A DNA stretch of 5,911 nt from positions 1 to 5,911 of the forward strand of contig JAHIEH010000078.1 of the NCBI GenBank assembly GCA_018901675.1, in the 5' to 3' direction. The notes below the pieces were generated by a model. That model saw only the letters and a list, made by a program, of their open reading frames with translations. It did no database searches and had not been told where the DNA came from. Within the stretch, counting starts at the first letter, position 1, and the number at the start of each line of letters is the position of its first letter. This DNA comes from Nanobdellota archaeon. Lineage in GTDB: Archaea; Nanobdellota; Nanobdellia; Pacearchaeales; GW2011-AR1. A program made the translations under genes and the position numbers. Shown one piece after another: positions 1 through 5,794 of this stretch.

Positions 1-308
1 GAAGAGAATTCATTTAAAGATGATGCCGGTTCTCCAATTGTAGGAAGCAAAATAATATTTGTAAATGGCTGTTCTGAAAGATATAATTCAAGATTGATTT
101 TTCTTTTTTCCGAAATATTCAGGTGAGTATCAATATGTTGGAAGGGGACTTTTTCCTGTTTTTGCACTTTTTGGTGTTCTGCACGGACTATTCTATGGTC
201 TTCTTTTACAATACCTTCTAAATTTTTTATATAAGTTGTTGCACAGCCAGTTGAATTAACAATTACTGCAGATGCCAGCAATATTTTTATAAAATTTTTA
301 CAGTTCAT
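1..308 (-). CDS. Predicted lipoprotein, N-terminal part only (cut by left edge)
   Basis: This reading frame starts with ATG at 308-306 and runs open for 102 codons to the left edge, so the C-terminus is missing. The N-terminus is a short lipoprotein-like signal: K4 and K8 around the start, a hydrophobic stretch at about residues 9-17, then S19-T20-G21-C22, where C22 would be the lipidated residue. The lipobox is imperfect, with N at -4 and S at -3, so a plain signal peptide or membrane anchor remains possible. After the Cys the visible chain is hydrophilic, rich in Lys, Glu and Gln, and probably helical over about residues 28-55. I recognise no domain. The start overlaps the stop of the upstream synthase as ATGA (308-305), and a clear GAGGT Shine-Dalgarno lies 8 nt upstream at 321-317, so it is very probably translated and in the same operon. 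Function unknown. Confidence 0.75.
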   Translation of the reverse strand, partial: MNCKNFIKILLASAVIVNSTGCATTYIKNLEGIVKEDHRIVRAEHQKVQKQEKVPFQHIDTHLNISEKRKINLELYLSEQPFTNIILLPTIGEPASSLNEFS

Positions 309-1540
309 TTTATTTTACCTCGGTTTTGAATGAGGTTGTTGAAGGTATTTAATAATTTTTCGTCTGAAATACTGCCATGGCTGTCGCAGTAATCCTTTAT
401 ATCCCGATATATTTCCTCTTCTTTACACTTAAAATCACATTCTAATTCTTCTAATTTTGCGAAAATAGCATGTCTCCCCGAATGTTTTCCAATAGCAAAC
501 TCCCTTTTTTTAACCCCCACATATTCTGGAGGAAAAATCTCATATGAATCTGGAGATTTTAAAATTCCATCCTGATGAATCCCCGCTTCTGTTTTAAAAA
601 TATTATCTCCAACTATGGGAGTGAAAGGGCTGAAAGGTATTTGGGAGAACTTTTTAACGAGATTATATGCTCCAGAAAGCATTTGTGTTTTTATTTTAGT
701 TTTTTTTGGATAATCTTTTAAATTTAAAGCCACAACAATCGGCTCTATTGGAGTGTTTCCAGACCTTTCACCAATTCCCCCTATTGTTCCCTGAAAAACA
801 TTTACATAACCAGTTTCTATTGCTGCTAAAGAATTAGCAACAGCCAGCCCCAAATCATTATGAAAATGAATTGCAAATAAAACATCTTCAATGCCTTTGA
901 CATTTTTGTTTATGTGAGTCACATAGCTCTTTGTTTCTTCTGGTGTTAAAATTCCAACTGTGTCTGTAAATCCAATATTTGAAGCTCCGGCTTTAATTGC
1001 TTCTGCGTAAAGCTCAACTAAAAATTCAAGTTCTGTTCTTGAAGCATCTTCTGGAGCAAAAGAGATAATATCAAAATATTGTTTTGCATAGTTGATTGAG
1101 TCGGTTGCTAATTGAAGAATTTCTTTTTTTTCTTTTCCAAGTTTTTTCCTGTGCTGTGGCGAGCTTCCTAAAAATATTGAAACACCTCTTCTCATTTTAC
1201 TAAGATTTTTCAGACAATCATAAGAAGCATCTATATCTTCTTTTTTAGCTCTGGATAAAGTAGTGATAATTGGACGAATTCCTTTATATCGGGAGATATT
1301 ACTTGCAATTGCTTTAACCCCTTGTTTTTCACCTTCAGAACAGATTGGAAAACCTGCGTCAATAGAATGAACTCCCATCTGTGCAAGATAAGAAGCTATC
1401 TCTAATTTTTGTGATGGAGTATAAAAAACTCCTGGCATTTGCTCACCATCTCTCAAGGTTGTATCACTCACTAAAATCTCATTATTCTTTTTCAAATAAT
1501 GGATAAATTCTTTTTTCGCATAATTAAAAAGTTTACGCAT
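305..1540 (-). CDS. 2-Isopropylmalate/homocitrate/citramalate synthase family enzyme (LeuA-like, no regulatory domain)
   Basis: This is a 411-aa member of the HMGL-like TIM-barrel family that condenses an acyl-CoA (usually acetyl-CoA) with a 2-oxo acid, in the cytosol. Both family signatures are present. LRDGEQ at residues 29-34 is followed by K45 at the expected spacing, with R30 and D31 as catalytic and metal residues. HFHNDLG at 225-231 supplies H225 and H227, and GERSGN at 257-262 supplies the fourth metal ligand, N262. GIHQDG (320-325) and GKHSGRH (351-357) resemble 2-isopropylmalate synthases more than typical homocitrate synthases. The protein ends soon after the helical linker region, so the roughly 110-residue C-terminal LeuA regulatory (dimer) domain of full-length enzymes of about 520 aa is absent, suggesting no classical leucine feedback. 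The 2-oxo acid substrate cannot be assigned from sequence; no other leu, lys or nif gene is visible. It starts 7 bp after a lipoprotein gene, without a clear Shine-Dalgarno, and overlaps the next lipoprotein gene by ATGA. Confidence 0.9.
   Translation of the reverse strand: MRKLFNYAKKEFIHYLKKNNEILVSDTTLRDGEQMPGVFYTPSQKLEIASYLAQMGVHSIDAGFPICSEGEKQGVKAIASNISRYKGIRPIITTLSRAKKEDIDASYDCLKNLSKMRRGVSIFLGSSPQHRKKLGKEKKEILQLATDSINYAKQYFDIISFAPEDASRTELEFLVELYAEAIKAGASNIGFTDTVGILTPEETKSYVTHINKNVKGIEDVLFAIHFHNDLGLAVANSLAAIETGYVNVFQGTIGGIGERSGNTPIEPIVVALNLKDYPKKTKIKTQMLSGAYNLVKKFSQIPFSPFTPIVGDNIFKTEAGIHQDGILKSPDSYEIFPPEYVGVKKREFAIGKHSGRHAIFAKLEELECDFKCKEEEIYRDIKDYCDSHGSISDEKLLNTFNNLIQNRGKIK
317..321 (-). 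promoter_or_regulatory. Shine-Dalgarno site GAGGT for the left-edge lipoprotein
   Basis: On the minus strand GAGGT lies inside the last codons of the synthase gene, 8 nt before the ATG at 308. It supports that start and translational coupling across the ATGA overlap. The promoter-proximal genes of this window have no such site. Confidence 0.7.
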
Positions 1541-1547
1541 CTTAATG

Positions 1548-2030
1548 TTATCTTAATCTTTTTGGTTTTAATCTTAACCAATTTTCTCCCCCTTTTCCTT
1601 TATCCCATAAATATTTTTCAGAAAATTTGCATTTTCTTGCATTTGTAGACATCTTATAATGTTCCATATATTTCTCTTCACCTACTTCATAACTAATCCA
1701 GTAGTTTGTATTAAAAGGGTTTGTATAAGCCTTCATCCCAATATTTTTAGCGTTTTCTGGAACAGATATCTTTTGCGTGGCTACCTCTCCAAACAACCAA
1801 TGTTTTTTTGTTATTGAGAAGCCATATTGTTCTCCATTTTCCCTGTAAAGAGGTTGAGTTTGGAGTGAACCGCCGTCAAGAAGCATAATCGCAGAAAGAG
1901 ATGGAAAACCAACAGTTACTTTTTCTGGAAATTCTCCTGGTGTTGGGTTTGGCAGACTGGCACATCCAGTAATAGAAGTCATTAATAATCCTGCAGTCAA
2001 TGCTCTTAAAGTTTTTTCTAAGTTTTTCAT
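1548..2030 (-). CDS. Predicted 160-aa lipoprotein of unknown function
   Basis: The ATG at 2030-2028 is chosen because it puts a normal lipoprotein signal at the N-terminus: basic residues K2, K6 and R9, a hydrophobic core at about 11-20, then the lipobox I20-T21-G22-C23. An upstream in-frame TTG at 2072 would add 14 polar residues in front and is unlikely. After C23 comes a proline-rich tether (residues 26-35), as is common in secreted lipoproteins. The mature part has no domain I recognise; it has many Tyr and Trp residues (around 108-125 and 140-151) and a strongly basic C-terminus (about residues 144-160). The protein is expected to be lipid-anchored on the outer face of the cytoplasmic membrane. 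It is the first gene of the leftward unit, 7 bp before the synthase, so the two are probably co-transcribed. No good Shine-Dalgarno precedes it. Confidence 0.75.
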   Translation of the reverse strand: MKNLEKTLRALTAGLLMTSITGCASLPNPTPGEFPEKVTVGFPSLSAIMLLDGGSLQTQPLYRENGEQYGFSITKKHWLFGEVATQKISVPENAKNIGMKAYTNPFNTNYWISYEVGEEKYMEHYKMSTNARKCKFSEKYLWDKGKGGENWLRLKPKRLR

Positions 2031-2074
2031 CTTAATTTTTTCTGTAGCTATCTTGAAGTTACTACAAGACAATA

Positions 2075-2086
2075 AAACTTATAAAT
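2075..2086. promoter_or_regulatory. Putative shared divergent promoter box (archaeal TATA-like, core TTATAA)
   Basis: The sequence AAACTTATAAAT lies in the 73-bp gap between divergent genes. On the plus strand its centre is about 22-25 bp before the tandem ATG codons at 2104 and 2107, the spacing expected for a nearly leaderless archaeal transcript; the A-rich bases just before it could be a TFB recognition element. The core is palindromic, so it could also drive the minus-strand lipoprotein-synthase unit, with a start near 2056 and a leader of about 26 nt. Position and composition are seen; promoter activity is inferred. A second weaker A/T box lies at 2092-2099. Confidence 0.5.
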
Positions 2087-2103
2087 GGGGGTATTTAAGA
2101 ATT

Positions 2104-3192
2104 ATGATGGTTGAGAAAATACATATTATTGGTGCAGGAGCAATAGGCGGGTTAATTGGAGGGTATTTAACTGAAAAACTTGGAAAAGAACATATTGTTT
2201 TGATAGATAAAAATGAAGAATATGTAGAGAATATAAAGAAAAATAAATTGAATATTATTGATTATGGCAATACAGAAAAACTTATACATTTAATAGATGT
2301 GAACATAAAAATGCCTGATGAGATTGACAAGGGGGAATTAGAAAATGTTATCTTGAGCACAAAATCCTATTCTAATGATGAAGTTTTGAAATATTTAGAT
2401 GAGAGAGTTAAGGATATTAATTTTTTAATTCTGCAAAATGGGTATGATAGAGAAACAATTAAAAAATTACCAAATGCCATAAGAGGTGTTGAATTTGGCT
2501 TTGCATGTCAAGTTGAGGAAGATGGGCTTATTCGTAATGCAATAAAAGGAAAATATATTATTGGGAGATTAGATAAAAAACCAGATTCAGAAATTGATTT
2601 TTGGACTTGGATGTTAAATAAAGGGGGGATAAAAGCAGAAAAAACAAATAATCTAGAAGGGGATTTATGGAGCAAGTTATTAATTAATTCTGCTTTAAAC
2701 CCAGTAAGTGCTATAACCGGATATTCTTTAAGAGAGATAATTAAAGATAAAGATTCAAGAAATCTTTTTATGGATATTTATAAAGAGGGATATCCCATTG
2801 TTAAAAAAGACGTTAAGAAACTGGGTAATCTTATTGGCTCCCCTGGCTTAATAAACAGGGTGTTTAAATATTCTAAGTTATCAAATGCGATTTTGAATCA
2901 AGTATCGAGAAAGTTTGGAGATGTAGAAAGTTCTATGTTGCAGGATGTGAGAAAAGGAAGGAAAACAGAGATAGATTATATTAATGGAGAAATTATACTC
3001 CTTGGAACAGAATATTCTATTCCAACCCCTTTAAATGATGAGATTTATTCTATGATTAAACAAATTGAGAGGGGAGAGCAGGAAATCTGTCCTAAAAATG
3101 TTTTCCCAATTTTAAATCAGGGATTTTCAAAAAAATTAAAGTCTAAACGAGAAAAAAATAAAACTGAAATTAGGAAAAATGGGAATAATTGA
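2104..3192 (+). CDS. Ketopantoate reductase family protein (ApbA/PanE-like)
   Basis: This is a 362-aa NAD(P)-dependent oxidoreductase of the 2-dehydropantoate 2-reductase family, whose archetype reduces ketopantoate to pantoate for CoA synthesis. The N-terminal Rossmann motif GAGAIGG is at residues 10-16. STKSY (85-89) supplies K87 and QNG (111-113) supplies N112. LWSKLLINSALNP (188-200) has the catalytic Lys K191 and N195. In the C-terminal domain SSMLQD (276-281) and TEIDYINGE (288-296) supply S277 and E289, spaced as in E. coli PanE. All key residues are present, so an active reductase is likely, though the substrate may not be ketopantoate. It is longer than the usual roughly 300 aa: the K191-S277 segment is about 18 residues longer than in E. 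coli, and a Lys-rich tail follows about residue 340. The start at 2104 (second ATG at 2107) fits the Rossmann fold and upstream TATA-like box; an earlier in-frame TTG at 2053 would cross that box. It overlaps the next gene by 14 bp. Confidence 0.88.
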   Translation: MMVEKIHIIGAGAIGGLIGGYLTEKLGKEHIVLIDKNEEYVENIKKNKLNIIDYGNTEKLIHLIDVNIKMPDEIDKGELENVILSTKSYSNDEVLKYLDERVKDINFLILQNGYDRETIKKLPNAIRGVEFGFACQVEEDGLIRNAIKGKYIIGRLDKKPDSEIDFWTWMLNKGGIKAEKTNNLEGDLWSKLLINSALNPVSAITGYSLREIIKDKDSRNLFMDIYKEGYPIVKKDVKKLGNLIGSPGLINRVFKYSKLSNAILNQVSRKFGDVESSMLQDVRKGRKTEIDYINGEIILLGTEYSIPTPLNDEIYSMIKQIERGEQEICPKNVFPILNQGFSKKLKSKREKNKTEIRKNGNN

Positions 3193-3736
3193 AGATAGAA
3201 GAAGTGTAAGGCATTTTGAAGAAAAAGAAATCCCAGATGAAAGTTTAGAGCAATTGATAACTGCAGCTGCACTTGCGCCATCTGCCTTAAATTTACAGCC
3301 ATGGTATTTCTCAATAGTAAGAGATAAAGAAAAAAAACACGAGATTAGAAAAGTTTATGATAAATCAACAGAAGTTGTAAAATTAGCAAATAAGCTCCAT
3401 CTTACCAACATTCCAATTTATGACCAAGATACCTCTTTTCTTGAAACAGCAACATTAATTGTCCCTTGCTATGAAAAAAAAAGAGTTTATGCAAAAGAAT
3501 CTGTTTGTTTTGCGACTGAAAATCTAATGTTAAAAGCAACAGAATTAGGATTAGTAAGCTGCTGCACTGCAAGGGCATTAAGTTTGCGGTATGGGCAGAA
3601 AAAAATAAAGAAAATTCTCAATATTCCAAAGGGATATGAGCCGAAATTCGTGGTTGCAGTCGGCTATCCATTAGAAAAAGAAAAATATTCCTCTCCTAAA
3701 AGAAAAGAAATCAGAGAGGTAATGAGGATAGAATGA
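3179..3736 (+). CDS. Nitroreductase family FMN-dependent oxidoreductase
   Basis: This 185-aa protein matches the small nitroreductase family, homodimeric FMN enzymes that reduce nitro groups, quinones, enones or other acceptors with NAD(P)H. RRSVRHF (residues 7-13) is the usual N-terminal FMN-phosphate-binding motif. APSALNLQPWYF (33-44) is the second flavin-contacting loop. SVCFATENLMLKATELGL (108-125) is the characteristic helix with conserved Asn and Leu, and VVAVGYP (158-164) is the terminal strand. The length is normal for the family and no break is seen. C109, C128 and C129 occur in the helix region, but a metal or redox role is only a guess. The ATG at 3179 lies 14 bp inside the end of the reductase gene with only a weak AGGA upstream, and the stop overlaps the next start as ATGA, so the three genes are almost certainly one transcript. 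The substrate cannot be told from sequence. Confidence 0.88.
   Translation: MGIIEDRRSVRHFEEKEIPDESLEQLITAAALAPSALNLQPWYFSIVRDKEKKHEIRKVYDKSTEVVKLANKLHLTNIPIYDQDTSFLETATLIVPCYEKKRVYAKESVCFATENLMLKATELGLVSCCTARALSLRYGQKKIKKILNIPKGYEPKFVVAVGYPLEKEKYSSPKRKEIREVMRIE
3724..3729 (+). promoter_or_regulatory. Shine-Dalgarno site GAGGAT for the epimerase-family gene
   Basis: GAGGAT sits within the last codons of the nitroreductase gene, a few bases before the ATG at 3733, with another GAGG just upstream near 3716. It supports the 3733 start and coupling through the ATGA overlap. Confidence 0.6.
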
Positions 3737-4728
3737 AAAACCTGATTACAGGAGCTACTGGTTTTGTCGGGAGCCATATAGTTGAAAAATTTAGAAATGA
3801 AGGAGAAGATGTTATTGGATTGGCAAGAAAATCAAGTGATACAAGTTATTTAGAGAAATTAGGGGCGGAAATTCATTACGGAGACCTTACGGATTATGAT
3901 TCAGTTAAAAAAGCAGTTGCAAAATCAGACAGAGTAATTCATGCCGGCGCGATTACAGGAGAATGGATAGGAAAAAAAGAATCTATTGAAGTGAATGTTA
4001 GGGGGACAAAGAATTTATTAGATGCTTCCTTAGAAAACAAGATAGATAGATTTGTTTTTGTAAGCAGTTTAGGGGTTATGGGATTGAGAAATCATTATCA
4101 TACAGGAGTTGATGTAAATTATGAAAAAGCCAATGATAATTATATAGACAGCAAGATTGAAACAGAAAAACTGGTTAGAGAATATAGTGAGCATCGTGGA
4201 TTACCCACCACAATTCTAAGGCCAGGATTTGTTTATGGGCCCCAGGACAGAAGATTAATGAAAAGAATGCTGGAGAATTTTGGAAAAGGAAGGGTAATGT
4301 TTATTGGAGATGGGAAAAATAAAATGAATCTTGTTTATGCAGGAAATTTTGCAGATGCAGTTTATTTATCAACTCAAACTGATAAAGCAATTGGGCAGAT
4401 TTATAATGTAACTGACAATAATGGATTGGATATTGAAACATTTTTTTATAAAATTGCAGATTTATGGGGTTTTAAAAGACCAACTAAGCATATTTCAGTC
4501 CCAGTTGCAAAAGTTATCGCAAATGTTTTAGAAAGAACAGCAAGACTCACTGGAAAAAAAGAACCGCCAGTATTAACAAAAACGAGATTAAAATTTTTAA
4601 GCTTAAATTTAGATTTTGATATTTCAAAAACAATACAAGATTTGGGATATGAACCAAGAGTAAGCATTGATGAAGGGCTTAGAAAAACAAAAGAGTGGAT
4701 AGATAAAGAAAACCCTTATAAAAAATAA
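3733..4728 (+). CDS. NAD(P)-dependent epimerase/dehydratase family protein (extended SDR)
   Basis: This 331-aa extended short-chain dehydrogenase has the glycine-rich cofactor motif TGATGFVG at residues 6-13 and D51 in the GDLTD element (50-54). NVRGT is at 88-92, the catalytic Ser is in VSSLG (110-114), and the YxxxK pair is Y137/K141. RPGFVYGP at 163-170 is the usual substrate-loop motif. The overall pattern, including the C-terminal helix ending at about residue 323, resembles 3-beta-hydroxysteroid-dehydrogenase-like, dihydroflavonol-reductase-like and OleD-like reductases as much as sugar-nucleotide epimerases, so the reaction could be alcohol/ketone oxidoreduction or epimerisation. The catalytic residues are intact. 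It begins inside the nitroreductase stop (ATGA, 3733-3736) with a good Shine-Dalgarno and is followed after 33 bp by the alpha/beta hydrolase gene. Together these point to a small-molecule modification operon; the substrate is unknown. Confidence 0.88.
   Translation: MKNLITGATGFVGSHIVEKFRNEGEDVIGLARKSSDTSYLEKLGAEIHYGDLTDYDSVKKAVAKSDRVIHAGAITGEWIGKKESIEVNVRGTKNLLDASLENKIDRFVFVSSLGVMGLRNHYHTGVDVNYEKANDNYIDSKIETEKLVREYSEHRGLPTTILRPGFVYGPQDRRLMKRMLENFGKGRVMFIGDGKNKMNLVYAGNFADAVYLSTQTDKAIGQIYNVTDNNGLDIETFFYKIADLWGFKRPTKHISVPVAKVIANVLERTARLTGKKEPPVLTKTRLKFLSLNLDFDISKTIQDLGYEPRVSIDEGLRKTKEWIDKENPYKK
4716..4725 (+). promoter_or_regulatory. Possible internal TATA-like box before the hydrolase gene
   Basis: TTATAAAAAA lies across the last codons of the epimerase gene. 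Its centre is about 25 bp before an ATG at 4745 and about 42 and 60 bp before the candidate hydrolase starts at 4762 and 4780. It could give the hydrolase its own transcript, but such A/T runs are frequent in this AT-rich sequence. Confidence 0.3.
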
Positions 4729-4744
4729 AATTCCCAAAAATAAG

Positions 4745-4783
4745 ATGAAAAAACAATATCAATGCAAAAGAGATTTAAGATGA
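4745..4783 (+). other. 12-codon upstream ORF, possible leader peptide
   Basis: An ATG at 4745 opens a 12-codon frame (MKKQYQCKRDLR) whose TGA at 4781-4783 overlaps an in-frame hydrolase ATG at 4780 as ATGA. It lies about 25 bp after a TATA-like box. The same ATGA coupling occurs at two other junctions here. Small ORFs arise by chance in such DNA, so it is reported only as a candidate. Confidence 0.2.
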
Positions 4784-5670
4784 AAGAATATCGGGACAAT
4801 TTAAAAGATGTTTTAGGATTAGAATTTATACTTCATGGTGAGCAGGTTTCAAAACATTTTGGAACCCAATATTTTAAAACAGAGGATAATGAATATTTAA
4901 GTTATTCCCGGTTGGGAAAACCAGAATCAAAGAACATTTTAATTTATTTAAATGGATTAGAAAGCCATAGCGGGTGGTTTTGTGAAGTTGCTAATGAACT
5001 TTTATCAGGAGATGTTGTTACATATGGTTTAGACAGGAGGGGTTCTGGATTAAATTCAAAAATAATTGGAAATTATCAATCATGGGTAGATGATGTAGAT
5101 AATGCTGTTAATATTGCAAAAACTGAAAATCCTGGAGCAAAAGTCCATCTTACCTCATTATGCTTTGGAGCGAAAATCGCGAGTGCATATGCAATACAAA
5201 ATCCTGATAAAGTGGATTCTTTAATTTATCTGTCTCCGGGCTTTAGTGTGAAAGTAAGCCCTTCATTTAAAGAAAAATTAAAAATTGGCCGGGCTAGATT
5301 TTTTGGCTCTCGTGAAAGAATCCCAAGTCCAATAAAAAGAGACACGATGTTCACTTCTTCTAGAAAATATCTAGAATTCTTACAAAAAGATAAATTAAGG
5401 AGCCATGATTTAGATGCAAAGGATTTTTGGGAAGCAAAATTAATTGATAAGTATGTATTAAAAAATCTGAATAAGATTGAAATTCCTTCGCTTGTTTTTT
5501 TAGCTGGAAAAGATGAAATTGTAGATAATCGAAAAACAAAGAAAATCCTTAATAAATTCGGAAGAAAACCAATAATAGTAGAATATCCCAATTCTGAACA
5601 TACAATCTTTTTTGGAGAAGATAAATCTAAATTAACCCTTGACATTCTTACTTTTATAAAAAACAGATAA
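4762..5670 (+). CDS. Alpha/beta hydrolase with a Cys nucleophile (lysophospholipase/monoacylglycerol-lipase-like)
   Basis: This 302-aa single-domain alpha/beta hydrolase belongs to the serine-hydrolase-like group resembling Hydrolase_4. The oxyanion-loop region is LNGLES (63-68), and YGLDRRGSGLN (88-98) matches the D-x-R-G-x-G family motif. The nucleophile elbow is TSLCFGAK (131-138), so the expected GxSxG is replaced by S-x-C-x-G with C134 at the nucleophile position. The probable acid is D251 (AGKDE) and the probable base H280 (SEH), so the triad looks complete. A Cys nucleophile suggests a dienelactone-hydrolase-like, thioesterase or acyltransferase activity rather than a standard lipase, by analogy only. 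The segment at about 165-230 would be the cap. No signal peptide is seen, so it is probably cytosolic. The start is uncertain: ATG 4762 gives 302 aa, ATG 4780 gives 296 aa, and neither has a strong Shine-Dalgarno. It is the last gene of the rightward cluster. Confidence 0.87.
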   Translation: MQKRFKMKEYRDNLKDVLGLEFILHGEQVSKHFGTQYFKTEDNEYLSYSRLGKPESKNILIYLNGLESHSGWFCEVANELLSGDVVTYGLDRRGSGLNSKIIGNYQSWVDDVDNAVNIAKTENPGAKVHLTSLCFGAKIASAYAIQNPDKVDSLIYLSPGFSVKVSPSFKEKLKIGRARFFGSRERIPSPIKRDTMFTSSRKYLEFLQKDKLRSHDLDAKDFWEAKLIDKYVLKNLNKIEIPSLVFLAGKDEIVDNRKTKKILNKFGRKPIIVEYPNSEHTIFFGEDKSKLTLDILTFIKNR

Positions 5671-5709
5671 ATGGGAGATACCCCCTAACTCAATATAAAA
5701 TTTATTATC

Positions 5710-5719
5710 TTTGTTTTTT
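5710..5719 (+). terminator. Probable T-rich transcription terminator
   Basis: TTTGTTTTTT lies about 40 bp after the hydrolase stop and before the next promoter-like box. Archaeal transcription commonly ends at such T runs without a hairpin, and I see no stable stem here. Its position between two units supports the call. Confidence 0.45.
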
Positions 5720-5756
5720 AAAGTAGTAAAAAGATACAGCATATAAACAACAACAA

Positions 5757-5768
5757 TATTTTTAAATA
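5757..5768 (+). promoter_or_regulatory. Putative archaeal TATA-like promoter for the right-edge gene
   Basis: TATTTTTAAATA is centred about 32 bp before the ATG at 5795, with an A/C-rich stretch just upstream that could contain a TFB recognition element. No Shine-Dalgarno lies between it and the ATG, so a very short or absent leader is predicted. A second weaker box is ATATAAAC at 5741-5748. Confidence 0.5.
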
Positions 5769-5794
5769 ACCACTATGAAGTTAATATATTAAAA

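Noticed and set aside
2031..2072. TTG-initiated extension of the 160-aa lipoprotein gene by 14 codons
   Set aside because: It places polar residues in front of a well-formed lipoprotein signal that already starts with ATG and Lys at 2030.
2053..2103. TTG-initiated extension of the ketopantoate-reductase-like gene by 17 codons
   Set aside because: It would run through the TATA-like box and the divergent promoter region and put 17 residues before a complete Rossmann strand. ATG 2104/2107 fits better.
3117..3314. Antisense frame across the reductase/nitroreductase junction
   Set aside because: It lies opposite two genes with clear family motifs, and its translation is a low-complexity Phe/Leu-rich by-product of A-rich coding DNA. 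The longer antisense frames at 4446-4667 and 5226-5645 were rejected for the same reason.
3474..3482. Run of nine A in the nitroreductase gene as a programmed or sequencing frameshift site
   Set aside because: The frame continues through it into conserved family motifs (residues 108-125 and 158-164), so no shift is needed.
5359..5375. Two TCTAGA hexamers 11 bp apart as an operator
   Set aside because: They lie inside the hydrolase coding sequence, far from any promoter, and are compatible with chance in AT-rich DNA.
3733..5670. OleB/OleD-type long-chain olefin pathway (epimerase-like reductase beside an alpha/beta hydrolase)
   Set aside because: OleB uses an Asp nucleophile, whereas this hydrolase has Cys, and no OleA thiolase or OleC synthetase gene is present in the window.
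5672..5690. TACCCCC after the hydrolase stop, complementary to GGGGGTA at 2087-2093, as a paired boundary repeat
   Set aside because: The match is only about 7 bp and the flanks differ, so it does not support an attachment site or terminal repeat.
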